The notes below the pieces were generated by a model, which worked only from the letters and a program-made list of their open reading frames with translations, ran no database searches and was not told the DNA's origin. From positions 174,058,395 to 174,122,394 of the forward strand of contig JAPWDM010000001.1 in NCBI GenBank assembly GCA_035578155.1: DNA of 64,000 nt, in the 5' to 3' direction. Numbering within the stretch: the stretch's first letter is position 1; each line of letters starts with the position of its first letter. Source of the DNA: Brachynemurus nebulosus (Eukaryota; Arthropoda; Insecta; Neuroptera; Myrmeleontidae). Shown here in pieces: positions 23,112-34,728 of this stretch. The translations under genes were made by a program, and so were the position numbers.

Positions 23112-24689
23112 TTGTAAGACTAACGAATTATAACTGCAGCATACTTCAGATACCAATAAATAGCACTAGATCAGTACCTTACATTAATATTAGTTCAGAA
23201 GCAGATCCAAATAAAATTAAAGCTGGACTTCAAAAACAGGCTAAGCGCTAAGAAGAAAAAATTGAGTTAGACCTGAAAAAGGAATATAAGTGGCATTGTC
23301 AACAATCTAGACAGCATGCAAGTTTATTTTGGCAACCAGCCTATTTTTTGGAGACCAGTCTTCAATTACAGAAGGTGAGTAAATGGGACTTTAAGCAGTG
23401 ATTCCTAATTGAGTGGGCATCCCCCGCGATTTTTGAAAAGATCTACAGGAGCTTTTTTGGTCAAACCAAATTTAGGCGATATTGGAAACTAAGCACCATC
23501 ATCTGTCTCCTGGACAATACTTACTAGGCTGCACTGAAAAATTGGATTAATATTAAAAATTATTGCGTAGCCAATAATTTACTAATCAAAAAAGGAACAG
23601 TGGTGGGTCACGGTGATTTAAAATTTCGGGTTTTACCCATGATTCCGTCGTAGGGAATCATTAAGATGAGAAAACTGGAAAAAAAGCAAGATAAAAGATA
23701 TTATCAAAGTACTTATTATAATATTTGCCAAAAGGTGTGCGAATTTCACTTGAAGCAAACTGTATATTTATAAACCTTATTTATCTGATAAATATTTTTT
23801 TTCGTAATAATAAAACTAAAATGAGGTAAGCATTAAAAAACTTTACTACTTACTATTCATATTTAATAAAAATTACCTAGTTCCGTGAATTTTCTCCAAA
23901 AGGAAAATATTATTCCATCTAAGAGGCGGTTGAGTATAATACAACGAAAAACTATAAACTATTTTTGATAATAGCAGTTTTATTTTTTTATTTAAATTAA
24001 AAATAAAGTTTTGTCGTTATTTATAGATACAGTGGCGGATAAGAGAAAAAAATAAATTGACATATTTCTATTTAAAAAAAAATAAAAATAGGACAAAGTA
24101 TAGGAAGTAGATACATACATATTATACATATATGTATACATATTATACATTTATATATGTATGAATATGTATATGTTCACCTGTACACACACATGCACAC
24201 AAATAAAGAAAATTTCTTTTTCTTTTATGAAAAGAAAAAAATGACGACTCTACAGTTTGCGAACATGAATAACAGTGTCGACCTGTTTCAATGTCCAAAC
24301 TACAAAGTGTTTGAAAATTTATCTTATTTTAGAATTAACATGAATATTATTAAGTGAATTTTCACTATCCGAGGAGAGAGTGACACAATAGTCGATTTTT
24401 GTGCAATGGACGGTTTCTCATAGTTTTCGATGCGTGAAATTAAAATTACTGTTTTCTCAGTAAAATTGCCCCAAAGGTATTTAAAATTAATAATCTACTT
24501 AATAAATCTCTAACACTGGGTTCTAACCGTTGGGTTTAGAAGAATAAAATTTTGCACAAGAGTTCCCTGTGTAATGTAGGTGAGTACTAAGAAAGAAATT
24601 TTGAAAATTCGTCCCCTAAGTGGGTTAAACAGGGGATGAAAATTTGTATGAAAATTCGTTATTTTTGAAGTTAGAGATATATGTATAAG
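23112..24689. other. Spacer with possible decayed coding remnant
   Basis: Between about 23180 and 23760 the plus strand reads in broken frames with coding-like composition (for example INISSEADPNKIKAGLQKQA, then KKEYKWHCQQSRQHASLFWQ after a stop). Stops and shifts interrupt it repeatedly. No family was recognised; it may be an old transposon or processed gene remnant. The rest is AT-rich, with a short run of 'tatacatat' repeats near 24115-24180. Confidence 0.3.
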
Positions 24690-25254
24690 TAGTATGTTAT
24701 ACACCAAGGGACTAAAGTGTGAGTTTTAATCCCGAGTGTGAAGTTAGTTGCCAGAGAGCCTGTAAAGGCTCGAGGGCAACAAATCACACGAGGTGTGAAA
24801 AAAAAACACTTTAGTCTTGTGGGGTATATAGTATTTTTTGCAATTCCGGATAATTAAAAATTATAAAAGTAAAAAAAAAATTACTTAAATGTCATTGAAA
24901 TTGTATGTAATAATATTTCATCAAGTATACTTTGGGTAAATCAATCGAATTGTACAATACAATATAACTGTTTGTCTTTATCTAGAAGTTTGAATTTGTT
25001 TATTATATTCAATTACCCAGCAACGCTATTTAACCTATTTAATTCAAGTTAAATTTCTGTAAATTGTGCTTTCTGATTGGTTTAAAAGCGGGAGCAAAAT
25101 AATTTTTTAGTCCCTTGGGACTAAAAGTGAATTTTTTAGTTCCTTGGGACTAACAATAAAAGTGAATTTTTTAGTCCCTTGGGACTAAAAGTGGCACTTT
25201 ACTCCCTATTATGGGGGACTAAATCATGTCTTTTAATCCCGGAATTGCAAAAAA
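24690..25254. mobile_element. Repeat family D, copy 2
   Basis: Matches 5887-6396 throughout. The left hairpin is clearer here: 'ggactaaagtgtgag...' pairs with '...aacactttagtc', with inner 'gttgcc/ggcaac' and 'gagcc/ggctc'. The right part is bounded by 'ttttttgcaattccgg' (24835) and 'ccggaattgcaaaaaa'. Unlike copy 1 it contains an expanded tandem array (25100-25200). Confidence 0.78.
25100..25200. repeat. Tandem array of a palindromic 29-38 bp unit, three copies
   Basis: 'gaattttttagtcccttggg' plus 'actaaaagt' is repeated three times. Each contains the palindrome TTAGTCCCTTGGGACTAA or a one-base variant. Copy 1 of family D has a single unit at about 6310-6336, so the expansion is specific to this copy. 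Confidence 0.85.
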
Positions 25255-25990
25255 TATATTACTATGGCTTTAATAATATTTAATAAATCTTTGACACTGA
25301 CTGACATCCTGAGATGTTGTCGATGGCAAATCCCATTGGGTGGGTATACGGCTAGTAAAAAAAAATAATTTGATAATTCAGACAAAACTTATATACATCA
25401 AAATTTTTCAAATTCTTTTCTTCACTATTTTAGATGAATTTACAGTAACTTAAGCAATTTTCAATTCAAGATGTGATATTTCCCACAATTAATTTTATCG
25501 TTACAATGATTGAAAATTTTTATTAGTCATTTTAATCACCGAATGAAAATAGTGTGATTGATTTTTGACCACGAAATGCAGTTCTTGTGTTTAACTTTTG
25601 GCCGCGGGATGCAATTCATGTGTTTTTTATAACACCCGCTTCTAAAGTTCAATATTCGAGCGTTGTGTAGTGGGCGTAAAGAGCAGTTTTCATATCATTG
25701 TAAAACAAACGACAGTAACTGTGCGTGAAAGTACAACTGTGCGTGCAAGTAGCTAAAACTATGCGAGAAAATAATGATATTCATTTGTCAATGATAATCA
25801 TATTCAAATTAAACAAGGAAACAATCAACAAATTAATAAAAAAAATAAAAACGATCTACAAATTAATAAAAAAAAAAATTTTAGCATTATAAAATGAAAT
25901 TAACCCTACTATTTTCTAAAATTACTTAAAAATAATTAATTTTTTTCTCTCTGTTAAACTTTAGAAGCCGTCGTTATAAAAAATTATGTT
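25255..25990. other. AT-rich spacer
   Basis: Small imperfect direct repeats only: 'accacgaaatgcagttcttg' at about 25570 against 'ggccgcgggatgcaattcat' at about 25600, and a duplicated 'acaaattaataaaaaa' near 25829-25872. Confidence 0.5.
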
Positions 25991-27499
25991 CGATACGTAT
26001 GCGTAAAGTGAGGTATCCAATAGGCTTAAACTGGGGCACTCGCTAAAGGGACTGACGCATACACAACGAGATGTCGTGCGCTTACCCCCACTCGCCTGAC
26101 GGCTCATGGGCAGGGTTGGCATGTTTAAAACAAAGTGTTTTAAATCACATGTTTTAAACACCGTTTAAAACACAATCTAAATAAAACATGTTTGAAATTA
26201 AAGTGTTTTAAACGATGTTTTAAACTATGTTTAAAACAAATAAAAAACATTACATATTAAACTAGGTTCTGAACAATCTTTAATTAAATTCTTTCGGTTA
26301 AGTTGTAAATAAAATGTAGTGAAATAAAAAAAAATAGTTTAATTATATCTTTAGTAATTAATAATTAGGCAGTTCTATTCCAATATGCATCAGTAATAAA
26401 ATAATAAAATAAATAAATAAATAATAGTCAAAAATCCCTCTAAAAAATGCATTTTAGGGAAGAAAACCTCTAAAAAATAAAAAATAATTATTTAATGCAC
26501 ACGAAATACGTAAGCAACGTCCGAGTAGCCTAAAAATAACCAATATTTTTAGTGGCCAACTTTTTGAAAAATGTCTCTTCAAAAATAATACAGTTGACAA
26601 GCACAAAAAAAAAAAATAATAATAATAATAATAAAATAAAATAAAATAATTTATAGCAAAATATAATTCTAATATTATTTCCAAGAAATTGTTTACTATA
26701 TTTTTTTAAACAATAAAATTAGGATTGATTGTTGACTTTTGACGTTGCTTAAAATACAATACCACACACTTAAATTTTTGTGCTTGATTTAAAACTGGTT
26801 TTTGAATTTGAGTATTTTTAAGCAGGATGGCAAATATATGTTTGAAATTTAATGAAACCTCCAAATTCCCGCTACTTTGAAAATTTCCAGTCGAAAATCC
26901 CTCCAAAGAAATTATCCCCCAAAATTCCCTCCAGCAATTTAAAAATTCTTTCTTAAATTTTGGAGAGAAACCCCCCCCCAATCTGACAACACTGATCAAA
27001 TTTTATACAATTTCTCAGAATCGTCTTTGTTGTAGTTGTACACAGTACAACACGTATAAACAACAAAGGGTTTTATAAATTTTACAACAAACGAAATATT
27101 CAAATGTTTCCATTTAATGCCACCTATTATAAATTAATAGTACATTATTTTATGCCCACGATTTATGCCAGTGTCTGACAGCAAAAAGTCAGACATTTCG
27201 AGACAAAAAGTTTTTTCCATATGGTTTAATTAAAGGAATTAAACCTGTTTAAAACAAGTTTAAAATGTTTAAAACATATGTTTAAATTAAACTAATAAAA
27301 ACATGATTTTAAACATAGGAACACTTGTTTAAAACATTTTGAACTGTTTTATAAATTTAAAAAAAAAAAAACTGTTTTTTTTCCATCTCTGCTCATGGGG
27401 GTATACAGCGCACTCGATCTCGTTGTGTATGCGTCAGTCCCTTAGACTCGTGCCCCAATTTAAGCCTACTACAATACCTCTCTTTACGCATATATATCG
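25991..27499. mobile_element. Foldback MITE split by a hAT element
   Basis: Without the hAT insertion and one TSD, about 220 bp remain. The arms are about 100 bp and near-complementary: 'tatgcgtaaagtgaggtat', 'ggcttaaactggggcac', 'gggactgacgcatacacaac' and 'gcgcttaccccca' all recur inverted between 27393 and 27499. The superfamily was not determined because the TSD is unclear. Confidence 0.85.
26111..27391. mobile_element. hAT element, 1281 bp, nested
   Basis: TIRs CAGGGTTGGCATG and (reverse complement of the right end) CAGAGATGGAAAAAAAA with a perfect 8-bp TSD CTCATGGG (26103-26110, 27392-27399). Subterminal zones at both ends are filled with GTTTAAAAC and its variants, probable transposase-binding repeats. 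The interior (26430-27000) has no recognisable transposase. A 'cagtgttgtcagattgggg' motif on the minus strand near 26985 may be one end of another, truncated hAT element. Confidence 0.92.
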
Positions 27500-28686
27500 A
27501 AAATAACTATTTTATGGCACCTTCAGAGAATCAGATGTAATTCGTGTGTTTCGGCTCAATTCCGATAATTTCTACGATAGTTTTTTAACACAGTGTAGTA
27601 ATGTATAGGTAATACATGTATTAGTTTTATAACACTATCAATGACGTCTGGCTTTACTAATAACTGTGTTGTATATGTATATCTACTATACACTGGGATA
27701 ATGTCAACGTCGTATAATAGATTTGTTCCGTGGTAAACTATTTTTAATCTGTCGCATCACATCGTTCTATTTTCGAGAGATAAAAAAGTTTTCTCTGTGT
27801 AATTCAAATAAAACACCAGTAAGTAACATCTAAATACATATGTTTTCGGTGTTATGATGATGATTCAGCTTTTTTTTTTACTTTTTCCAACATAAATCAC
27901 ATTTAAATTGGACAGGAAAATATTGAACCTAAGTCACATACATGCGTATTCGAGAAACATAATTGTGTCTTTCAAATCAGCTGTCAAAACAATCATATGA
28001 TCCTACATTAATATAGAAAACTCGAAATTTTGTAAAGATTATGCATCGATATTTATGTCGGCTTCTTACTTATTTTTTAAACATTTCGTAGTCATAACCA
28101 AGAAACGCTTATAATTTTACTGATATCTGTCATGACTTTGCATGGTCCCGCTCGTTCTCGACTACTTATTAAAGAATTATTCTAACTTACAGACTACAGA
28201 GCGATAACTTCGGCTCTCTTAGGGCTTAAAAAGTTAAACTTTATGTAAGTCGAATAATCGAAGAAAAAGATTAAAACTGGCAAACTCGAAAGCGAGACAA
28301 ACAGTCAAACAAATAAATAAATTCACTGCCACATTAATTATATTATCAGTATATCAAATTTTATGCTCAAATGACGATAGTCATTGATCACAAAAAAAAA
28401 ACTAACGACATTAAAAAATAATCAATAATTTTAAATTATTTTACTCTAATGTACAAATTCTAATTCAACAAAGTAATATACTAAAGAAAATTCACTAGCG
28501 CTGAGGTCGACTCGCGATTATAAACAGTACCATCTGGTGTCAGTGTCACCTAATAATATCTACTTCCGACATCTTAGCAATAATTATTTTTAAATACAGG
28601 AAAGGACAAATATTTTATTCCAACAGTAATAATAAACTGTAAATTTTATTGGAATTATGTTTTTATCTTGCGTAATACACCACAAA
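27500..28686. other. AT-rich spacer of about 1.2 kb
   Basis: No paired repeats or coding frames were recognised. Confidence 0.5.
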
Positions 28687-28871
28687 TCCGATTTTACGTA
28701 GTGGTCGGTGCAAATTTAAGGGGAAGTACGTAAAATCGGAAGATCAGGGGCGTCTTTTGTTTTGGGGGGTTGGTAAATATTATTTATCTGAATTTATTTA
28801 AAACAATATTATCTTAAGAGACAATTTACACTTAAAATTCGGTTGTGTAGACAAAGGAAATCGAATGTTAT

Positions 28872-29230
28872 ACTAATGAATATGAGTGACAACTTTTAGA
28901 AAACTGTCCAAAAATCAACTTCACTATCGCATTCATCAGCGTAAAAGACGCTAAATAGCGGAAGCTGACAAAAATTCTAGAATATTCTACTCGTGAACTG
29001 GCAAAGATACCAAAAAACAAACTTCACTATTGAATTGCGCACTAAAAATTAGATTAAGCAGCGCATTTTGACAAAAATTCTAGAATGTTCTATTCGTCAA
29101 CTAACAAAGATATCGAAAAATCGATTGTACCATTTAATTGGTCATCGAATAAAAGACGGAATAGCACATTTTCATAAATCTTCTAGAATATTCTATTCGT
29201 CAGATAGCAAAAATTCTTTGTCAAAATCGG
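28872..29230 (+). repeat. 103-bp satellite, direct array, with heat-shock-element motifs
   Basis: TTCTAGAATATTC (28975), TTCTAGAATGTTC (29078) and TTCTAGAATATTC (29181) are spaced exactly 103 bp apart, followed in each unit by 'tattcgtcaactaacaaaga'-type sequence. A more diverged unit without the motif lies before 28974. Each motif is a perfect three-block HSE (TTCnnGAAnnTTC), the known binding site of HSF trimers. Whether it binds HSF is not shown. Confidence 0.85.
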
Positions 29231-29289
29231 ACATTTGGTTTACATTGGTTTAATTTCGGTTGGACAATTAAGTGGTGCAGTAGATTTTC

Positions 29290-29650
29290 CAATATCTTTG
29301 TTAGTTGACAAATAGAATATTCTAGAACATTTCTCAAAATATGTTATTTGGTCTCTTTTTTGGTACTCAAATCAATGGCGACGTTTGTTTTTGAATATCT
29401 TTGCTAGTTGACGAATAGAATATTCCAGAACATTTGTCAAAATGTGTAATTTGACCTCTTTTTCAATGGACAATTAAATGATACAATTGATTTTTCAATA
29501 TCTTTGCTAGTTGACAAATAGAACATTCTAGAATTTTTGTCAAACTACACTGTTTAATCTCATTTTTAATAACCAATTCAACGGTGAAGTTTGTTTTTTG
29601 ATATCTCTGCTAGTTGATGATTAGAATATTCTAGAATTTTACGTTACTTA
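29290..29650 (-). repeat. 103-bp satellite, inverted array, with heat-shock-element motifs
   Basis: GAATATTCTAGAA (29315), GAATATTCCAGAA (29418), GAACATTCTAGAA (29521) and GAATATTCTAGAA (29634) have spacings of 103, 103 and 113 bp. Each is a perfect GAAnnTTCnnGAA. The units are the reverse complement of the array at 28872-29230. Confidence 0.85.
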
Positions 29651-29856
29651 TTTTGCATTTGCATTTTGCATATTACGTATACCGAATATGTGCATATATA
29701 TCTTCAGTGAAATTTTAAAATTTTTAAAGGCTACGAGACCCTCAGACAATATTACCTACGGCCCTGACTCGGGCTTGGTACATAAATTTTCACCAACACA
29801 GACAAACAACAACATATCTGTGAGAGGAGAACCCCACTAAATCGCTGACGTCACTA

Positions 29857-30432
29857 CGTAAAATCGGAGTACGTACCATTGGATGGCCACTGTATTTTAG
29901 CTCTTTACAGTCCGATCACACAAGATGTGTGTGATACTATTGCAAACGGACATTGGCCGGTAACACACTCTCTGTGTGATGAAAAGTTATACACGGAAAA
30001 CTTGTTTATGCTTTTTATATTTTTTTATCACTTTATTGTTATTATGTTTATTATTACTGGTTTTCTTTGCTTTTGTAAATTTATTTATATCTAGATTTTT
30101 TTTTAAATTCTTTAAAAATATTGCCGGCCGCAGGGAAAGTTTACTGCGTCAATCGGAACAAAATATTTGTCCGGTACAGTACAAAAATATATAATACGTG
30201 AAAATTACTTACAAATGTGGATGACAAAGAATATAAATGGATTACCTGAAAGAATAATAAATTAATTATTTTACATTTTATTTAACCTGACTACAATATA
30301 TTACATAAATAATACAAAGAAGAATAACATTTAATTAAAAAAAGGTAAAGTTTAGTAGTTCCTTTTAATTCAAAATCATTTGTCATAATATGTAATATGT
30401 ATATCCAGGCTCGGGTTAAAAATTTTCATTAT
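29857..30432. other. AT-rich spacer
   Basis: Two overlapping frames of about 70 codons rich in Phe and Leu (29879-30194) look like random low-complexity translation. Confidence 0.5.
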
Positions 30433-30440
30433 GTTATAGA

Positions 30441-30630
30441 CAATGGCGGATCTAGACATTGCGGAGCCCTGGGTGATATGATAGGGTGAGGCGTCCCGGG
30501 TATTTTCAATATTAATTATAAATTAGTTTGAAAAGTATATAATTAATTAAAATTTTACCGTGGTGCGGGGCTACCTGACCACGGGGTCCTGAGCGGTCGC
30601 CTTCCTCGCCCTTCTCTAGATCAGCCCCTG
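30441..30630. mobile_element. hAT MITE, 190 bp
   Basis: The ends CAATGGCGGATCTAGACA and CAGGGGCTGATCTAGAGA (reverse complement of the right end) are flanked by an 8-bp TSD with one mismatch (GTTATAGA at 30433-30440, ATTATAGA at 30631-30638). Confidence 0.85.
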
Positions 30631-30760
30631 ATTATAGATTATTACAGAATAACAAACAAAGACAAAATATCTAGTTATGAGAACAAAGAAAGTACATAAT
30701 CTTGAAAACATTTCAGATTAAGAAAAGTAACTGTGTATTCTAAACTTTATGCATTCCGAA

Positions 30761-31175
30761 CAGTGGCGTAGCGAGGGGGATGCAAGGGGTACTATCATGA
30801 CTCGGGCGCCACTTTGAGAGGGGCGTCAAAAGCTAATAAGAGGAGCGTAAAAAGCTAATAGGAGGGCCGCTATTACTTTAAATTTTTTTGTGTTTGTCAT
30901 TAGAATTTTGTTACGTGAAAGTATAGGGAAATTACGATATTACTTCCAGGTTATGACTTCAAATATACAGATACACAAACAAAGCACTGGTGAGCAAAAA
31001 GAGGTCGTTAAGGCCACTCTTAGGGAAAAATTTAAAATTCAAATTTACGAGAAAAAATTTTTTCCGAAATTTTAAATACCGTTCCACTACCTAAAATTTT
31101 TACTATTTTAGAAGTCAAGGGGGGCGCAAATAAAGTGTCACGCACCGGGCGCCGGTTATGCGCGCTACGCCTCTG
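30761..31175. mobile_element. hAT MITE, 415 bp
   Basis: TIRs CAGTGGCGTAGCG and CGCTACGCCTCTG with a perfect 8-bp TSD ATTCCGAA (30753-30760, 31176-31183). It has the same terminal family as 13414-13639. Inside, 'ggggcgtcaaaagctaataa' is partly duplicated. Non-coding. Confidence 0.94.
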
Positions 31176-31183
31176 ATTCCGAA

Positions 31184-32185
31184 ACTGATAATCGATGAGC
31201 TGAACATCTCAAGGAATAGCTGAAACAATCGATTTCAAAATTCGTAAGCACTTTTCTCCATTTTTCATAGTAAAAACTTGTTTGTCAGTAGAAAATTTTG
31301 CCAAATATGTTTGTCAAAGATATTGAAACTTATTACAAATATTTGTTTCCGTCTTTAAATACCCATTCTTTTCTCTAATTTTTTTTTCTTTATTTTTTGA
31401 AATCTCATTTTCGGGATATTTGAAAAAATTAATGATTTCACAAAATTTTAAACGGTAGTTTCACCCTTTAAAACAATTTTTTCGCCCGTAGGAAAACATA
31501 TTCTTTATATTTTGAATAATTATCGTAAAATTAACAAAATTAGAGAGATACAACATCGTAACATTCTTCTTCAAAAATCCTTATTTTTTTGGTTTTCAAT
31601 CAGGTATTCCCCTTGGAAAATACCTGACTTTATCTTTACCATGTGTATCAAGAATAAAAAGTGTTTCAATTTCAAAATATTATTTTTTTATTTTTCTTCG
31701 TTCCAACAAAATTAATTATCCAAATTAATTTTGAACTACTTACTGAAATGTTCAAAAATAAATTTTTATATTGATAACAATATTGACAATTTAAAATGAG
31801 AACAACAGAATCATACGTAAATATTTATGGAGCTAAAATATAACAATACATGGAAATTATTAAATTTCCCTGCAGCACAATTATATTATGTTCTGATGTC
31901 CTAATAACTTTTAAATATTTTACTAATTAAAATTTAATTAAATAACAGACAGAGAGCATTTACCGTTTTTATGACCTAGTTTTATGTCAATTAAAACCGA
32001 TCGACGTAATTTAATATATTCCTGTATTATACGACTTAGGTATGAAACATGTCAAGTTATTTTGATCTAATTATAAAGTAATATTTACATTCTAATGCCC
32101 CTGCATGAGTACATGCGCACATACCAGAAATCTGTCAATATAATATGCAAATATGAACCGATCTTCTGAACTGAAATACGCCCAA
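31184..32185. other. AT-rich spacer of about 1 kb
   Basis: Nothing recognised. Confidence 0.5.
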
Positions 32186-32490
32186 TAGACGAGATGCTAG
32201 GTGACATTAAGTATGCACTGAAAGAGGTATAGGACTTGCCCTTGAATAGACCCTGATCATTGACCTTGAGACCACGATCAAGGTCATACTCGGATGTAGA
32301 ATTTTCCGCTCTTTCCATTTCCGGGGTCAAAAGTGGGGGTGGCCATATAAAAAACGGACTTGACCTTGATATGACCTTAAACCTTGACTTTGGGGTCAAG
32401 GTGAAGGTAACAATGTTTTGATAGTGTCGATATTTAGCTGAATTACATGGTCAGTCAACTAGTCGGAAAACCACATTTTATATCAAACAT
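32186..32490. repeat. Partial copy of the TCAAGGTCA-rich foldback repeat
   Basis: 'gatgctaggtgacattaagt', 'cttgcccttgaa', 'tttccgctctttcc' and 'ggggtcaaaagtgggggt' repeat the sequence of 33735-34000. It carries perfect TCAAGGTCA or TGACCTTGA at 32261, 32278 and 32361. Beyond about 32425 it runs into sequence shared with the element at 51291-52754 ('tgaattacatggtcagtcaa'). Confidence 0.75.
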
Positions 32491-32499
32491 AAATGTAAT

Positions 32500-33132
32500 T
32501 TAGAAAACTGATTTAAAATTGATTTTTGAGAATTACTTTACAGTTTGCCCATAGCGCGGCAAAGTAAGACCGAACGTTACATGGCCTCGGTTACAGAGAA
32601 ATCCAAGAAAACCTGAAAATGGCCCACGAAATCAGATCAAATTTTATATATCAAAGAAGTTCTTTACGTTATTAAGTCACCTAAATCATGTTAGAATTGT
32701 TATTTAAACAAATAGCTGTAGTACGAGTATTTGAAGTTACTTTGTAATTTTTTTAATTCTCCTTATTTTTTTGTACCAGAAAATGACAACCAAATCAGAA
32801 GTGGCAAAAGTTAAGGTTTTGAAATTTCGTCAGTATATGTTCGCGAGGAGTGAGTAAACAACTGTTAAAGATTAAGTTTGGTTCTAAATCGAAATAAAGA
32901 AGGTCAAAACGTTCAAAAACTGTAACAAAATCATCTCTGGGAAAGTAGGATTTTTACCTACATAATATGAATCACATACATAATATGAATTTTATAACTT
33001 GGATTTAGACTTCCCCGATAGATATACCTACAATCGAATCTATAAAGTAATATATAATTACAATGTCAATCTATGGTACATCGTACATCAGTTAAATCAT
33101 GCATATTAAATGTATCGACTATTGTTGTATTA
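32500..33132. other. AT-rich spacer
   Basis: Nothing recognised. Confidence 0.5.
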
Positions 33133-34292
33133 GCCCAGGTGCTAGATGACATTGAATGTGCTAGAAAGAGGTATAGAATTTGACTTTTGATTATTGTTAG
33201 GGGGTCTTAGGTGAGTATGAAAACCCATGTCGTCGACCTCTAGGGCGGTCGACAAATTGGGGGGAGAGGGGAAAGTTGCAGAAAACGCCGATCGGGAGAT
33301 CGCTTATATCTTGCTTATTATTGATTGAAGAGTGATAATTTTTCTTTTAATTTGTTTGCAATGAAATGATCTAAAATTTATGTCATTTGCAAATTTTTGA
33401 TATATCTAACGGTTTTCGTGTAAAAAAATGAAAATAGAGGGCAACGTTAAAATTTAAGTATTTTTAGTATACAAGGCTAGTCAAAAGTATAAATAAGTCA
33501 AAAATCTCAGCGGCAAAGCATTTTTGGGATAAACGATGAGGACAAAAGTTTCACCATTTGTTACAACGCATCCGATGATGATCTTCACCTTGACCTCAAA
33601 GTCAAAGTTCAATGGCAAGCCCCTATTTTGACCCCGAAAATGGAAAGAGCGGAAAATTGTGCATCCGAATATGACCTTGATCGTGATCTCAAGGTCAATG
33701 ATCAGAGTCAATTCAAGGGCAAATTCTGATTTTTACTGCTCAGGCGCTAGCTGACATTAAGTATGGACTGAAAGAAGTATAGAATTTGACTTTTGATTAT
33801 TATTATGGGCTCTTAGGTTGCCCTTGAATTGACCCTCATCATTGACCTTGAGATCACGATCAAAGTCATATTCGGATGCAGATTTTTCCGCTCTTTCCGT
33901 TTCCGGGGTCAAAAGTGGGGGTTATCATATAAGAAAACGGACTTGACCTTGATATGACCTTGAACCTTGACTTTGAGGTCAAGGTGAAGATCATCATCGG
34001 ATGCGCCGTAACATGGTAAAACTTTTACCCTCATCGTTTGCATATGACATAAATTTTAGATCATTTCATTGCAAACAAATTAAAAAAAAAATTATCACTC
34101 TACGATCAATAATAAGCGATCTCCCGATCGGCTTTTTCTGCAACGTTCCCCCCTCCCCCCAATTTGTCGACCACCCCAGAGGTCGACGACATGGGTTTTC
34201 ATACTTACCTAAGACCCCCTAACAATAATCAAAAGTCAAATTCTATACCTCTTTCATGCACATTCCATGTCACCTAGCACCTCGTCTATATC
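33133..34292. mobile_element. 1.16-kb foldback element rich in TCAAGGTCA sites
   Basis: Almost the whole segment is an imperfect palindrome centred near 33730. 'aggtgctagatgacattgaa', 'aagaggtatagaatttgact', 'gtcgtcgacctctagggcgg' and 'gatcgggagatcgcttat' on the left recur inverted before 34292, and the inner 'gatgatgatcttcaccttga' on the left pairs with the right. Perfect TCAAGGTCA or TGACCTTGA occurs at 33672, 33689, 33843, 33944 and 33955, with several one-base variants. Frames here are by-products of the palindrome. The TSD is unclear. Confidence 0.85.
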
Positions 34293-34299
34293 AATTTTG

Positions 34300-34728
34300 G
34301 TCCTTTCAGATATACATGCCGCTACTCATATTATGCTCATATACATAGAACGACACAGAACACAAAGGCTATTAGATAAGTAAATAAATAATATATAAGA
34401 TCTTTCATGTGTAATAAAATAATAAAACTATTATGGTAAACAATATAGATATGACAAAATTTTACGCTTTATTTAATATTTTAAAATTTTGTTAATTCAA
34501 AACCACAACTCGAATGAATAATGAATGAACTGTGAAGTAAAACTTTTATGACGGGAGAAAGGAAGCCAAAAAATTTTTGAAACGAAATTTAAAGTGAAAC
34601 ATTAATGATCGGTTGAACACGTTATCAGATAATCTCATATTTTATTCAAAGTATTTAATTTGTCCACAGCATTCTTGATATCATGTTACTTTTATCCATT
34701 TAAAATAATATTTAGAAACAATTTTTTT
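34300..34728. other. AT-rich spacer
   Basis: Nothing recognised. Confidence 0.5.

Larger units (their letters stand above)
28687..29856. mobile_element. Foldback element with tandem-repeat arms
   Basis: Bounded by TCCGATTTTACGTAGTG near 28687 and CACTACGTAAAATCGGA near 29840-29856. It contains two arrays of one 103-bp unit in opposite orientation (28872-29230 and 29290-29650). Long terminal arms made of tandem subrepeats are the known design of Drosophila FB and Galileo-type foldback elements. A third copy of the end motif (28727-28741) forms a local hairpin with the left end. No TSD was recognised, so the outer edges are tentative. Confidence 0.65.

Noticed and set aside
25961..26161. Minus-strand frame with a CVCVSPFSECPS stretch
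   Set aside because: It spans the end of the foldback and the junction with the nested hAT element, so it cannot be an ancestral gene.
26706..26999. 97-codon minus-strand frame in the 1.28-kb hAT element
   Set aside because: No BED finger, RNase-H-like core or hATC motif. A C-run and lysine/phenylalanine bias suggest chance.
28745..29767. hAT element bounded by CAGGGGCGTC and ...GGCCCTG
   Set aside because: The flanking 8-mers (cggaagat and actcgggc) do not match, so no TSD supports it.
33481..33711. Minus-strand frame resembling that at 32085-32399
   Set aside because: Both lie in arms of the same foldback family, and each arm reads similarly in both directions.
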